Made by a program: the position numbers and the translations under genes. A model generated the notes under the pieces. That model was given only the letters and a program-made list of their open reading frames with translations, did not search any database and had not been told where the DNA came from. From Alphaproteobacteria bacterium (GTDB lineage Bacteria; Pseudomonadota; Alphaproteobacteria; Caulobacterales; Aquidulcibacteraceae), in NCBI GenBank assembly GCA_027485915.1, contig JAIXQA010000068.1:1-64000 (forward strand): a stretch of DNA of 64,000 nt. The letters run 5' to 3'. Shown in pieces: positions 1 to 8,870 of this stretch (position 1 is its first letter; each line of letters opens with the position of its first letter).

Positions 1-27
1 GCTTTAGTCTGTCGAAAATCATGGCCG

Positions 28-65
28 CTAGCCTCTCAAGCCCTGTTTGGCGTTTGAGAGGCTAG
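28..65. repeat. 12-bp inverted repeat left of infB
   Basis: Two perfect 12-base arms (CTAGCCTCTCAA and its complement) are separated by 14 bases. It lies in the non-coding gap after infB, where rbfA would normally follow outside the window. There is no T-run on either side, so it may be an RNA stem or an operator rather than an intrinsic terminator. Confidence 0.45.
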
Positions 66-96
66 GTTAGCGATGGGCGAGTGAGCCGAGGACAAG

Positions 97-125
97 GCAA
101 GCCCCTCCTTCTAGGCGGGGCTTGC
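97..125 (-). terminator. Possible terminator hairpin downstream of infB
   Basis: Perfect 9-base arms (GCAAGCCCC and its complement) enclose an 11-base loop. Read on the minus strand, the stem is followed by a weak, interrupted T-rich stretch. It could end or attenuate transcription coming from infB. The poor T tract keeps confidence low. Confidence 0.35.
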
Positions 126-155
126 TGACATGATGAAAAATCTAGGTTTCCAATC

Positions 156-177
156 GTGCGACAAAGAAGTGTCGCAC
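156..177 (-). other. Hairpin abutting the infB stop codon
   Basis: Perfect 8-base arms (GTGCGACA / TGTCGCAC) with a 6-base loop start within the last base of the infB stop codon. It would form a stable stem at the 3' end of the infB reading frame. No U-tract follows, so mRNA 3'-end protection or processing is as likely as termination. Confidence 0.4.
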
Positions 178-2867
178 TACAAACTGCGCTTGATGATCTG
201 CACGTCGAAGCACTCAATCAGATCGCCTTCGCGCAGGTCCTGATAGCCTTCAAATGCCATACCGCATTCTTGGCCAGCCGAAACTTCGCTGACTTCGTCC
301 TTAAAGCGCTTCAAGGTGGAGAGCTTGCCTTCGTGAATGACGACATCATCGCGCAGCAAGCGAACACCGCAACCGCGTTTGATATTGCCTTCATTGATCT
401 TACAGCCAGCAATTTTGCCAACCTTGGTGATGTTGAACACCTGCAAGATTTGGGCATAGCCCAAGAAGGTTTCCTTCCGCTCTGGCTCCAACATGCCGGA
501 GAGAATGTCTTTCACATCATCCAGCAGATTGTAGATGATGGAATAATAACGGATCTCAACGCCTTCATGCTCGGCCAAATCGCGCACTTGCTTGGGTGCA
601 CGTGTGTTGAAGGCAAGAATTGGTGCGCCGGACGACTTTGCCAAAAGCACGTCGCTCTCGGTAATCCCGCCAACGGCTTGGTGGATAACTTTAGCACGTA
701 CTTCTTCGGTCGAGAGTTTCTCGAGCGCGGCGGTAATGGCTTCGGCAGACCCACCCACATCGGCTTTGACGATAAGCGGGAATTCCTTGACTTCGGCATC
801 CTTAATGCGGGCCAACATGGCTTCCAGACCCGAACGCGCGGTTTGGCGCACGACGACCTTTTCCCGCTTCATGCGGATGCGGTAGTCGGTGACTTCGCGG
901 GCACGGGCTTCACTTTCGACCACAACCACGACATCGCCGGGCTCTGGCGTTCCATCAAGACCTAAGATCTCGACGGGTTGCGACGGGCCAGCCGATTGCA
1001 AGGTTTGGCCACGCTCGTCGGTCAAGGCGCGGACACGGCCCCATTGGGTACCGGCCACAACTAGATCGCCGCGCTTCAAGGTCCCGCGTTGTACCAGAAC
1101 GGTCGCGACCGAACCCCGGCCCTTGTCGAGCTTGGCTTCGATGACGGCCCCTTCGGCGGCGCGATCTGGATTGGCCTTAAGGTCCAAAACTTCCGACTGC
1201 AGCAGGATGGTTTCCAACAATGTGTCGAGATTGGTGCGCTCTTTTGCTGAGACGGGCACCCACAAGGTGTCACCGCCGACAGCTTCTGTTAGAACTTCAT
1301 ATTGCAGAAGCTCGTTCAAGACTTTTTGCGGATTGGCTTCTGGCTTGTCGATTTTATTGACGGCCACAATGATGGGTACCCCAGCGGCTTTGGCGTGATT
1401 AATCGCCTCGACCGTTTGCGGCATGACGCCATCATCTGCTGCGACCACCAAAACCACCACGTCGGTGATACTCGCACCGCGGGCGCGCATGCTGGAGAAA
1501 GCAGCGTGACCTGGTGTATCCAAGAAAGTCACCCGCTCGCCACTGCTTAAACGGACCTGATAGGCCCCAATATGCTGGGTAATGCCGCCAGCTTCACCCT
1601 TCACGGTATCGGCTGAACGAATAGCGTCCAACAGCGAGGTCTTGCCATGGTCCACATGGCCCATGATGGTAACCACGGGTGGACGCGGCACTTGGTTTTC
1701 GTCGGTATCTGCTTCGCCCTCGAGACCAATTTCCACGTCAGATTCGGCCACGCGCTTTACACTGTGACCAAAGTCGGTGACGATCAATTCGGCCGTATCG
1801 GCATCAAGATTATCCGCGCCCTTCATCATCTGACCTTGCTTCATCAGATATTTGATGACGTCGGTCAGGCGCTCGGCCATCCGGTTAGCCAATTCAGCTA
1901 CAGTGATGACTTCCGGCACAACAACTTCGCGCACTTGCTTGGTCTGCTCTTGTCCCTTCAGCATGCGCAATCGACGATCGCGTTCCTTTTCACGGGCACG
2001 GCGAACCGAAGCAAGTGAACGCTGACGATCGGAATCGTCACCCAAAGCCGATGTAATGGTCAGTTTGCCTGAACGACGCTGCTGCGCACCTTTGGCACGC
2101 GAAACAGGGGGTGCGCGCACAACGGCAACTTTTTGCCGTTTCACCCGACCACCCAATTCCGACAGCAAGTCGCCATCTTCACCTTCTTCACCGGCTGGAG
2201 CTTCGCCAGCATCCTCTTCACCGGCGGCACCCGAAACGGGTGCTTCAGGTTCATAGGCAGGGGCGGGCTCTTCGCGACCACGCACTGGACCACCGGCTTG
2301 GGCATCGGCAGCGGCTTGAGCTGCGGCCCGACGTGCATCCGCAGCCTTTTGCTCTTCCTCTTGAAGGCGCTTGCGCTGGGCTTCAGCTTCCGCGATCTGA
2401 CGCTCTTCCTCAGCCCGGCGTCGATCGGCCTCTTCGCGACGCTGGCGCAATTCTGCTTCGGCCAATTGTTGTTGGCGACGGGCTTGTTCCTGCTCGCGGG
2501 CGCGCTCCAGCGCAGCCATACGGGCCTTCATTTCGCTGTCGGACAAACCTAAAGTCTTGGTAGTACGCGCCGGCGCTTGACGGGACTCATCGGCCGGGGC
2601 CGGTGCGGCAGGCTTTGCAGCAGGCGCTGCTGCGACTGGGGCTGCAGGACGAGAGGGCGGCGTAAAGGCTGGCTTTGGCACAGATCCGGGAGCACCAGCC
2701 GCAGGCGCTTCGCCGGGACCGATTGTGCGCTTCTTCTTGACCTCAACCACAACTTGGTTGGTACGCCCATGCGAAAAGCTCTGGCGAACTGTGCCAGCGC
2801 CCACATTGCGGGAAAGGGTCAGAGGCTTACGCCCCGTTTGATTTTCGTTGTCGTTACCGTCGCTCAT
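177..2867 (-). CDS. infB: Translation initiation factor IF-2
   Basis: GTPase that brings initiator fMet-tRNA to the 30S subunit and promotes 50S joining. The protein has a long charged N-terminal extension (Ala/Pro-rich to about residue 110, then an Arg/Glu coiled-coil-like stretch to about 190), an IF2_N region near 320-370, and a G domain with GHVDHGKT at 405-412, DTPGH at 452-456 and NKID at 506-509 (numbered from the upstream ATG). C-terminal IF2 domains follow; the length of about 896 residues is normal. Two in-frame ATGs exist at 2873 and 2867. An AAGG Shine-Dalgarno touches the first and sits 6 bases before the second, so 2867 is preferred. Last visible gene of the rimP-nusA-ylxR-infB operon. 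Confidence 0.97.
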   Translation of the reverse strand: MSDGNDNENQTGRKPLTLSRNVGAGTVRQSFSHGRTNQVVVEVKKKRTIGPGEAPAAGAPGSVPKPAFTPPSRPAAPVAAAPAAKPAAPAPADESRQAPARTTKTLGLSDSEMKARMAALERAREQEQARRQQQLAEAELRQRREEADRRRAEEERQIAEAEAQRKRLQEEEQKAADARRAAAQAAADAQAGGPVRGREEPAPAYEPEAPVSGAAGEEDAGEAPAGEEGEDGDLLSELGGRVKRQKVAVVRAPPVSRAKGAQQRRSGKLTITSALGDDSDRQRSLASVRRAREKERDRRLRMLKGQEQTKQVREVVVPEVITVAELANRMAERLTDVIKYLMKQGQMMKGADNLDADTAELIVTDFGHSVKRVAESDVEIGLEGEADTDENQVPRPPVVTIMGHVDHGKTSLLDAIRSADTVKGEAGGITQHIGAYQVRLSSGERVTFLDTPGHAAFSSMRARGASITDVVVLVVAADDGVMPQTVEAINHAKAAGVPIIVAVNKIDKPEANPQKVLNELLQYEVLTEAVGGDTLWVPVSAKERTNLDTLLETILLQSEVLDLKANPDRAAEGAVIEAKLDKGRGSVATVLVQRGTLKRGDLVVAGTQWGRVRALTDERGQTLQSAGPSQPVEILGLDGTPEPGDVVVVVESEARAREVTDYRIRMKREKVVVRQTARSGLEAMLARIKDAEVKEFPLIVKADVGGSAEAITAALEKLSTEEVRAKVIHQAVGGITESDVLLAKSSGAPILAFNTRAPKQVRDLAEHEGVEIRYYSIIYNLLDDVKDILSGMLEPERKETFLGYAQILQVFNITKVGKIAGCKINEGNIKRGCGVRLLRDDVVIHEGKLSTLKRFKDEVSEVSAGQECGMAFEGYQDLREGDLIECFDVQIIKRSL

Positions 2868-3029
2868 GCTCATCCTTGCGCACTCAATGGCGCGTCGTAA
2901 AATTTCAACCGGCCTTTGGCCCCAGTATTAGGTCCAGCAAGCACAAAAACCGCCTTTCGAGCAGGGTTACCGCCCGGGCGTCCTGTGCCGGTCAAGATCG
3001 GCTTCGTCCAGTACCAAATGGTCCTGCCC

Positions 3030-3665
3030 CTATAAATAGGTGCCGTCCCTTGGCCAATCATCGGGCACTAATGGAATAAAACCCGCTAAGCGCCTAATGT
3101 CCGTCGTCCAGCTGTCTGCTAAACGCCCTGGCATTAAGATAGCATGTATCACAACATCGCGTCCTAACGCCATGCCCATTTCCACCCCAGTGAAACAGCC
3201 TGCAGTTGGCACCCCACCCCAAGCCAGCGACAGGCCATCTAATTTGCCACGACCATCCGGGGATCCATCGCTGGCTTCAATGCGCCAAGCAGGTTTTGCC
3301 GTACGCAAGGCGCTTGCGACCTGATCACTGCCCAGAACAATTTCGCCGGCTTTGCGAGCAATCGACAGATGGTTCAAGCACCTTTGCCGAAGCGCATCGA
3401 CAATCCTCTCCATCAGGTCTTCACGCGGCTTCGCCTCGCGCTTTAAACCTCGCGAGAACGCCCCCTTTTTAATCGCGAGACTGACGGCTTCCCGTGTAGC
3501 GGTCACCCACACCCCGCGACCGGGTGCCCGCGCGGCGGGGTCTGGAAAGACCCAGCCATCGGGATCAGCCACAAATCGGATGAGGCCAGCCTCTGGCTGA
3601 ACCTCTCCGGTAGCCACACAGCGCCGAACACGTCCGGCGCCTTCACGTCGCTCACTCTTGTCCAT
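3030..3665 (-). CDS. ylxR: YlxR-YlxQ (DUF448 + L7Ae-like) RNA-binding protein
   Basis: Small RNA-binding protein of the nusA-infB operon. Residues about 14-85 match the YlxR fold, with RCVATGE near 15-21 and GRGVWV near 49-54. Residues from about 98 (LNHLSIARKAGEIVLGS) match an L7Ae/YlxQ-type domain. Alphaproteobacteria commonly carry these two domains as one protein, whereas Bacillus has separate ylxR and ylxQ. The ATG at 3665 overlaps the end of nusA by 14 bases and is preferred over an upstream ATG at 3701 that lies inside nusA and adds an unconserved leader. The molecular role is poorly known; a link to transcription or ribosome assembly is inferred from its neighbours. Confidence 0.9.
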   Translation of the reverse strand: MDKSERREGAGRVRRCVATGEVQPEAGLIRFVADPDGWVFPDPAARAPGRGVWVTATREAVSLAIKKGAFSRGLKREAKPREDLMERIVDALRQRCLNHLSIARKAGEIVLGSDQVASALRTAKPAWRIEASDGSPDGRGKLDGLSLAWGGVPTAGCFTGVEMGMALGRDVVIHAILMPGRLADSWTTDIRRLAGFIPLVPDDWPRDGTYL

Positions 3666-5262
3666 CGGCGGCAACTTCCGCCTCTGGTTCGGCTTCCTCA
3701 ACCACGGGTGCCTCGACCCAGCCCATGGCGACGCGAGCAGCCATGATCAAAGCGTCGGCTTGCTCGACACTCATGCTCATGCCTTCTAGCAAACCTGGGA
3801 AGCGGACTTTTTCGCCATTTTTGACTTCGAACCAGCCGCGCAGATCGTCAGAGACGAGGCCTGCGACGTCTTCTACATTCTTAACGCCGCCTTCGCCCAA
3901 CTTAATGGCGACTTCCAAGGTGACACCTGGCAGACCCAAAACTTCGTCTTCGACGCCCAGGCTGGTGCGCTTGGCATTGAGTTCGTTTTGCGCCCGTTCG
4001 ATATAGTCGCGGGCGCGGGCTTGCAGTTCAGCCGAGACGTCTTCATCAAAGCCTTCAATCTGCAGAAGGTCGCCCAATTCCACATAGGCCAATTCTTCGA
4101 TGGTTTCGAAGCCTTCGGAAACTAGAAGGCGCGCCATCATTTCATCAACGTCGATGGCACCCATGAACAATTCGGTACGGCTGTTGGCTTCTTTCTCGCG
4201 GCGCGAACGCTCTTCTTCTTCGGTCAGAATATCGATCGACCAGCCCGTCAATTGGCTCGCGAGGCGCACATTTTGGCCGCGGCGACCAATAGCCAAGCTC
4301 AATTGCTCATCGGGCACCACCACTTCCACACGGTTTTCATCTTCGTCGAGAACCACTTTGGTCACTTCAGCAGGCTGAAGCGCATTCACGATGAAGGTTG
4401 CAGGGTCTGGCGACCAAGGAATGATGTCGATTTTCTCGCCACCCAATTCGCCAACCACAGCTTGAACCCGCGAACCACGCATACCGACGCAAGCGCCCAC
4501 GGGGTCGATTGAATTGTCATGGCTGAAGACGGCAATCTTTGCGCGCGATGAAGGGTCCCGTGCGACTGCTTTGATCTCGATGACGCCGTCATAAACTTCA
4601 GGCACTTCAGCTTCGAACAGCTTGGCCATGAAACCGGGATGGGCGCGCGACAAGAAAATTTGCGGCCCCTTTGGCTCACGACGCACGTCATAAATATAGC
4701 AACGGACGCGGTCACCCATGTTCAGATTTTCGCGCGGCAAGGTCTGGTCGCGGCGGATAACGCCTTCACCACGACCCAGATCGACGATGACATTGCCATA
4801 CTCAACGCGCTTGACGATGCCGTTGATGATATCGGCCACGCGGTCCTTGTATTCTTCAAACTGCTTATCACGCTCCGCTTCGCGGACACGCTGGGTAATC
4901 ACTTGCTTACCCGTTAAAGACATGACCCGGCCAAAGTCGAACAAGGGCAGGTCTTCTTCAAAGACATGGCCGACTTCCACGCTGGGGTCGATACGCTTTG
5001 CAACCGACAGCGGAATTTGCTGGCTGGGGTTCTCAACTTCGTCTTGAGTGGCAACCACTGTCTGCTTGCGCTTCAAAGTCAGCTCGCCCGACTTGGGGTT
5101 GATACGGGCATCGATTTGGTGGTCGGCACCATAGCGGGCGCGGGCGGCTTTGCTGATTGCCTCTTCAATCGCCTCAACCACGATCGATTCGTCGATATTC
5201 TTTTCATATGCGACCGAGCGGGCGATGGACAAAAGTTCAAGCCGGTTGGCGGAAATGGCCAT
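3652..5262 (-). CDS. nusA: Transcription termination/antitermination factor NusA
   Basis: Binds RNA polymerase and nascent RNA and modulates pausing, termination and antitermination. Domains visible in order are the NusA N-terminal domain (1-140), S1 (about 145-208), KH1 with GACVGMRGSR at 256-265, KH2 with AIGRRGQNVRLAS at 324-336, and C-terminal helix-hairpin-helix repeats to about 510, ending in an acidic Glu/Ala tail. The length of 536 residues fits the alphaproteobacterial form. The start has a good GGAAG Shine-Dalgarno. It lies 32 bases after rimP and overlaps ylxR, so the three genes are almost certainly cotranscribed. Confidence 0.97.
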   Translation of the reverse strand: MAISANRLELLSIARSVAYEKNIDESIVVEAIEEAISKAARARYGADHQIDARINPKSGELTLKRKQTVVATQDEVENPSQQIPLSVAKRIDPSVEVGHVFEEDLPLFDFGRVMSLTGKQVITQRVREAERDKQFEEYKDRVADIINGIVKRVEYGNVIVDLGRGEGVIRRDQTLPRENLNMGDRVRCYIYDVRREPKGPQIFLSRAHPGFMAKLFEAEVPEVYDGVIEIKAVARDPSSRAKIAVFSHDNSIDPVGACVGMRGSRVQAVVGELGGEKIDIIPWSPDPATFIVNALQPAEVTKVVLDEDENRVEVVVPDEQLSLAIGRRGQNVRLASQLTGWSIDILTEEEERSRREKEANSRTELFMGAIDVDEMMARLLVSEGFETIEELAYVELGDLLQIEGFDEDVSAELQARARDYIERAQNELNAKRTSLGVEDEVLGLPGVTLEVAIKLGEGGVKNVEDVAGLVSDDLRGWFEVKNGEKVRFPGLLEGMSMSVEQADALIMAARVAMGWVEAPVVEEAEPEAEVAADGQE

Positions 5263-5294
5263 ATTTGTCTTCCTTCTGAAACGGAATGGGCTGA

Positions 5295-5900
5295 TTAGGT
5301 TAGGTCTGGGTCCGCATCTGGCAGGACATCATCGGTGACAAATTCCACCTGATCATCATCCAGAGCTTTCTCCAGTTGCTCGAGTTCGTCTTCGTCGGCC
5401 CCACGACGGCGCAGGGATTCACGGATCAAATCGTCGGTCAGCACCAAACGGGCACTGGCGATCCATTCAAAGGGGATAAGGGCGGTGTCCTCTTCGCCTT
5501 CGAGATTGATGCAGATATTCGTATCTTCGGTGCCGGCCAATTCGCCCGAAAAGCGCTTGCGGCCCTCGATACCGCGGTCCAGCTCCAGCTTGGCTTCCCA
5601 GCCAATCCAACGGTCAAAGTCCGAAAAGCGGGTCAAAGGTCGGTCAATACCAGGGGACGAGACCTCCAACGCATATTCGCCGTCAATCGGGTCTTCGGCT
5701 TCCAAAAGCGGGCTCAATCCCCGCGACAGCTTTTCGCAATCGCCGGACGACATGCGGCCATCGGGGCGCTCCGCCATGATCTGGAAGGTCTTGCGGCGCG
5801 AGCCCATCAGGCGAATGCGCACAATCTCATAGCCCAAATCCTGGGCGGCAGGCTCGATCAAAGCCAAGAGCTTGTCTTCGTGGGGCGACGTTGTGCGCAC
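5295..5900 (-). CDS. rimP: Ribosome maturation factor RimP
   Basis: Cytoplasmic factor needed for maturation of the 30S subunit. The N-terminal alpha/beta domain contains the DLGYEIVRI-type segment and the typical VSSPGIDRPL motif. The Sm-like C-terminal domain follows, then an acidic tail of about 40 residues. The start is a GTG giving MRTTSPHEDK; only a weak ribosome site is seen. It is the promoter-proximal gene of the rimP-nusA-ylxR-infB operon, directly downstream of a strong intrinsic terminator, so a promoter must lie in the short gap between 5901 and 5953. Confidence 0.93.
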   Translation of the reverse strand: MRTTSPHEDKLLALIEPAAQDLGYEIVRIRLMGSRRKTFQIMAERPDGRMSSGDCEKLSRGLSPLLEAEDPIDGEYALEVSSPGIDRPLTRFSDFDRWIGWEAKLELDRGIEGRKRFSGELAGTEDTNICINLEGEEDTALIPFEWIASARLVLTDDLIRESLRRRGADEDELEQLEKALDDDQVEFVTDDVLPDADPDLT

Positions 5901-5952
5901 GTAAATCTCAATCCATTGCGCCGCCCCTTGGGGAGTCGGCAGGTTTCAGAAC

Positions 5953-5988
5953 AAACAAAAAGCGGCCCCGGTGACCCGGAGCCGCTTT
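5953..5988 (-). terminator. Rho-independent terminator before rimP
   Basis: On the minus strand AAAGCGGC ... GCCGCTTT forms an 8-bp stem, extended inward by further G-C pairs, and is followed by TTGTTTGT. It should end transcription of the FKBP/Fur-side genes before the rimP operon begins. Confidence 0.8.
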
Positions 5989-5995
5989 GACCGCC

Positions 5996-6103
5996 TCAGG
6001 CGATCAAAGTCGATCTGTTAAAGACCTTATAGGCTGAGTAAGCTGTCTTGTCACCAGCTTTGGCGCAGGCTTCATCAGCAATAGCCCGAATGCGCCACCA
6101 AAA
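5996..6103 (-). other. 35-codon open extension after the FKBP stop codon
   Basis: Immediately after the TGA of the FKBP gene the same frame stays open for 35 codons and closes with TGA just before the terminator. The peptide begins FWWRIRAIADEACAKAG and continues with KTAYSAYKVFNRSTLIA, which looks protein-like rather than random. No ATG, GTG or TTG lies in frame after the stop. It could be a relic or C-terminal extension cut off by a nonsense change, a small gene with a non-standard ATT start, a sequencing error at the stop, or chance. Confidence 0.3.
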
Positions 6104-6679
6104 TCAGCGCGTGGCACCTTTTTCAGCTTGAATGCCAGCGTCAGACTCTGGCCCGCCAACAATCTTTTCCAGCTTCATGCGAAAAATCAAAAGCGAGTTT
6201 GGCGGAATTGGGCCCCCACCTTGGGCACCATAACCAATGGCGGGCGGAACCCAAATTGTCCACTCATCGCCTGGCCGCATCATTTGGAGGGCCTCAACCC
6301 AAGCGGGGATCAGTGCCCCCACTTGAAACTCTGCGGCTTCACCCCGTGCAAAGGAGCTATCAAACACCTCACCATTGAGGAGCTTACCCTCATAATTCAC
6401 TTGAACCATGGAGCTTTCCGTTGGCTTTGGGCCGTTCTCTGGACCTTTAGCAATAACGGCATATTGCAGGCCAGAAGCCGTGGTAATCACACCAGGCGCA
6501 CTCTTGTTCTTTTCCAGGAAATCCTTGGCAGCTTGGCCGTTGGCATCCAGAGGTGCCTCAGCGGCCTTACCATCAACGCCATCCATCACCGACTTGTCTT
6601 GGTTCGCGCCGGCTGGTTGACATGCCATGAGGGCAGCACATGAAACCAGCATGAGGGACATCAGTCTCTTTTTGAACAT
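6104..6679 (-). CDS. FKBP-type peptidyl-prolyl isomerase lipoprotein
   Basis: Predicted envelope lipoprotein that catalyses cis-trans proline isomerisation. A signal peptide ends in LMAC with the lipidated Cys at residue 20. The FKBP domain covers about 95-180, with VQVNYEGKLLNGEVFDSS, the IGYG loop and IPPNSLLIF, all family hallmarks. The ATG at 6679 is chosen because it directly starts the positively charged signal peptide MFKKRLMSLM; the frame is open for 34 more codons upstream, but that extension is unlikely and overlaps fur. The protein has 191 residues. See the neighbouring entry for the unusual open extension beyond its stop. Confidence 0.9.
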   Translation of the reverse strand: MFKKRLMSLMLVSCAALMACQPAGANQDKSVMDGVDGKAAEAPLDANGQAAKDFLEKNKSAPGVITTASGLQYAVIAKGPENGPKPTESSMVQVNYEGKLLNGEVFDSSFARGEAAEFQVGALIPAWVEALQMMRPGDEWTIWVPPAIGYGAQGGGPIPPNSLLIFRMKLEKIVGGPESDAGIQAEKGATR

Positions 6680-6734
6680 AGGGGCAGCCTTTTTGTTTTG
6701 GGATGATGCACGCGCAAAGCGTGGCGATTCACGA

Positions 6735-7166
6735 TCAGGAATCCTCAAGCGGGACGCCATAAAGCTCAAGCCGATGGTCAATTAAACGATAGCCCAAGCG
6801 GCGGGCAATTTCTTGTTGGAGGCGTTCGATCTCAGGGTCGACAAATTCCAATACGCGGCCGGTTTTCATATCGATCAAATGATCATGATGTTCTGCGCCG
6901 GCTTCTTCATAGCGCGAGCGGCCATCGCGAAAATCGTGGCGCTCTAAGATGCCGCTCTCTTCAAACAAACGCACAGTCCGATAAACGGTTGCAATAGAAA
7001 TGCCTTTATCAACGGCAGCCGCGCGGCGGTGCAATTCCTCCACGTCGGGATGATCTTTTGCTTCCGAGAGAGTGCGCGCGATAATCCGACGCTGCTCGGT
7101 CATTCGCAGACCTTTTTCCACACAAAGGGCTTCAATGCGGTCAGGCATGTTGGTTCCATCCGTCAT
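6735..7166 (-). CDS. fur: Fur-family metal-responsive repressor (Fur/Mur type)
   Basis: DNA-binding repressor that controls iron or manganese homeostasis. A winged-helix N-terminal half contains HPDVEELHRRA and ISIATVYRTVRLFEESGI, and the metal site HHDH follows (EHHDHLID). The CxxC structural zinc motif of enterobacterial Fur is replaced by IDMKTG, as in alphaproteobacterial Fur/Mur proteins. The ATG at 7166 gives a standard length of 143 residues; the frame remains open further upstream into rimI but without family similarity. It lies 46 bases after rimI and 55 bases before the FKBP gene, so it may belong to the tsaB-rimI transcript. Confidence 0.9.
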   Translation of the reverse strand: MTDGTNMPDRIEALCVEKGLRMTEQRRIIARTLSEAKDHPDVEELHRRAAAVDKGISIATVYRTVRLFEESGILERHDFRDGRSRYEEAGAEHHDHLIDMKTGRVLEFVDPEIERLQQEIARRLGYRLIDHRLELYGVPLEDS

Positions 7167-7212
7167 GGTTAAGATATGCGAGGTTTGCGCTGTTTCGTCT
7201 AGCGCTTTGACA

Positions 7213-7656
7213 TCAATGTGCAGCAGGCAACGCACAAGAAAGTAGCTTTGCGTCCATATCTGGACCGTTAACGCGCCGATAATAGTCCTTTCGCACGCCA
7301 AGTGGCAAAAACCCATGGCGCTGATACAACGCAAGCGCGGGCAAATTATCTGCCGCAACTTCCAAGAAAAGTCGCGCGACCCCTTGGGCTGCCAACTCTT
7401 GCTTTGAAGCCGCTAAAAGAGCCCGCGCAAATCCGTTTCGCCGTGCCGCGGGATCGACAGCCAGTGTCAAAATCTCCGCCTCATCGGCAATGCATCTAAT
7501 CAATAGAAACCCAGAAATAGGCTCGCCCACGACCCATAAAAAGTCGGAAGCCACATAGGCAGCAAAATCGGCCTCGGACCATGGATGGTCGAAGGCTGCT
7601 TGATGGATACGGGCAAGCTCGACCGCATCGGACTCTCGCGCGCGGCGCAATGTCAT
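7213..7656 (-). CDS. rimI: Ribosomal-protein-alanine N-acetyltransferase RimI-like
   Basis: GNAT-fold acetyltransferase. The acetyl-CoA loop appears as VDPAARRNGFARALLAAS, and the downstream LFLEVAADNLPALALYQRHGF is characteristic of RimI, which acetylates the N-terminal Ala of ribosomal protein S18. The length of 147 residues is typical. The start overlaps the tsaB stop by 4 bases (ATGA). The tsaB-rimI pairing is widespread and supports the assignment; the actual substrate is inferred. Confidence 0.9.
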   Translation of the reverse strand: MTLRRARESDAVELARIHQAAFDHPWSEADFAAYVASDFLWVVGEPISGFLLIRCIADEAEILTLAVDPAARRNGFARALLAASKQELAAQGVARLFLEVAADNLPALALYQRHGFLPLGVRKDYYRRVNGPDMDAKLLSCALPAAH

Positions 7657-8300
7657 GAGACCTCAGTTTCCAAAGAAAACCCGCCGGGAAGCTTGGCTTC
7701 ATGACCGCGGAGATACAGCGGTGCCGGGGGATTGAGGGCTGGATCAAGATGTTGGGCCAGTTGTGCCAACACAATTGGGTCTGGCAAATCTTGTGAAACC
7801 AGCGGCCAATCAGGGCGAAGCCGGGCGAGGCTCTTTGCCCCGGGCCCGGTCAAAGTCCAGTCACCGGCTAAGCTTGCGAGAATTTCCTCTGCCGGAAGGC
7901 GGCAGGGTTCCATCACACAGGTGCGTCCCTCCCAAGCCCCGACGAAGAGACTGCCGGCCACTTCAATTGCTGCCACAACACGTTGAGTGGCAGCGCCATG
8001 GGCCAAAACTTCCAGCGTTGATATCCCGACGCAGGGTCGGTCCAAAGCCACAGCGAAACCGCGGGCGAACGCCAGACCAATCCGCAGGCCCGTAAAGGCA
8101 CCTGGCCCGCGTGTTACAGCAATCCGGTTGATCTCAGCCGGCTTGATCCCAGCTTCGGCTAAGACCTCCCGCGCCATGGGTGCCAGTCGCTCTGCTTGAC
8201 CTTTGGCCATGGGTTCTACGCGCGCGACAAGAGCTTGTCCGGAGCGCAACAAGGCCACAGAACAGGCGTTGAGTGCTGTATCGACTGCCAAAATAAGCAT
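7653..8300 (-). CDS. tsaB: tRNA threonylcarbamoyladenosine biosynthesis protein TsaB
   Basis: Partner of TsaD in making the t6A modification of ANN-decoding tRNAs. The protein begins MLILAVDTALNACSVAL and carries TRGPGAFTGLRIGLAFARG near residues 64-82, both diagnostic of TsaB. It has 215 residues, within the usual range. AGGG lies 5 bases before the ATG. It overlaps rimI by 4 bases. Confidence 0.94.
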   Translation of the reverse strand: MLILAVDTALNACSVALLRSGQALVARVEPMAKGQAERLAPMAREVLAEAGIKPAEINRIAVTRGPGAFTGLRIGLAFARGFAVALDRPCVGISTLEVLAHGAATQRVVAAIEVAGSLFVGAWEGRTCVMEPCRLPAEEILASLAGDWTLTGPGAKSLARLRPDWPLVSQDLPDPIVLAQLAQHLDPALNPPAPLYLRGHEAKLPGGFSLETEVS

Positions 8301-8336
8301 TGCAACCCTAATTTTCTGCGTCCGGCGTCGAAGGCT

Positions 8337-8684
8337 TTAGACAATCGTCAAAAGGGCTGCGTTCGGACGGCCGAGAACCGCTTTGTCGCCATTTATGCCA
8401 ATTGGACGTTGGATCAGCTTGGGGTTTTTGGCCATGGCGGCGAACACGTCCGCATCGCTGGCGTCTGCGGCTAGACCCGCATCGGCAGCATCTTTTTCGC
8501 GCATGAAAGCACGGGGAGAAACGCCGCCCATTTTGCGGGCAATCTCTTTGAGTTCGTCGACGCTTAAACGCTCTGCAACCAGCATATAGCGGCGGATTTC
8601 TGGTTGAATGCCAGCAGCCTCCAGTATTTCAAGGCCCTTTTTCGACGAGCCGCAGCCTGGATTATGGATTAGTACATAGCTCAT
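8337..8684 (-). CDS. ArsC/Spx-family glutaredoxin-like protein
   Basis: Thioredoxin-fold protein of the arsenate reductase (ArsC, YfgD) family. HNPGCGSSKKGLEILE near the start carries the single reactive Cys, and RPIGINGDKAVLGRP near the C-terminus is the conserved family motif. The 115-residue length is standard. The ATG at 8684 has AAGGAG 8 bases upstream; a GTG one codon earlier is also possible. No arsenic-resistance genes are nearby, so arsenate reduction is not established and a general redox role is equally possible. Confidence 0.85.
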   Translation of the reverse strand: MSYVLIHNPGCGSSKKGLEILEAAGIQPEIRRYMLVAERLSVDELKEIARKMGGVSPRAFMREKDAADAGLAADASDADVFAAMAKNPKLIQRPIGINGDKAVLGRPNAALLTIV

Positions 8685-8715
8685 CACGGTGGCTCCTTAC
8701 TTGAAGATGGGTGTC

Positions 8716-8870
8716 GGCCATAAAATGGCGGGGGGGGTCTCCATTGTAAAGGGCGAGCAAAGAAAGAGCGGAGGGCCAGCGCCCCCCAGCGAGGCCTGCC
8801 CTTTACCCCGCGGCTTAAGGGCGACATGATAGGTGACGCTTCGGGACGGAGCGGGTCGCCATAATGGCGC
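8716..8870. repeat. Nested palindromes in the ArsC-like / MFS intergenic region
   Basis: Most of this gap consists of inverted repeats. GCCAT-AAA-ATGGC spans 8717-8729. GTAAAGGGC (8746-8754) pairs with GCCCTTTAC (8798-8806) around an inner GGGC-CAGC-GCCC stem. GGCGAC (8820-8825) pairs with GTCGCC (8855-8860) around CGCT...AGCG. CGCCAT-A-ATGGCG (8857-8869) contains the first possible MFS start codon. This may be a structured leader RNA, paired operators or a mobile palindromic repeat. Confidence 0.5.

Noticed and set aside
156-965. Long plus-strand open frame of 269 codons opposite infB
   Set aside because: It is antisense to the strongly conserved GTPase region of infB, has no recognisable domain and no ribosome site; it is a shadow of the real gene.
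2111-2563. Plus-strand open frames opposite the infB N-terminal region
   Set aside because: They arise from the repetitive Arg/Glu/Ala codons of the IF-2 extension and encode low-complexity sequence only.
6104-6106. TGA recoding (selenocysteine or Trp) at the FKBP stop
   Set aside because: Other genes in the window end normally in TGA, and no SECIS-like element or selenium genes are visible; only the open extension is reported.
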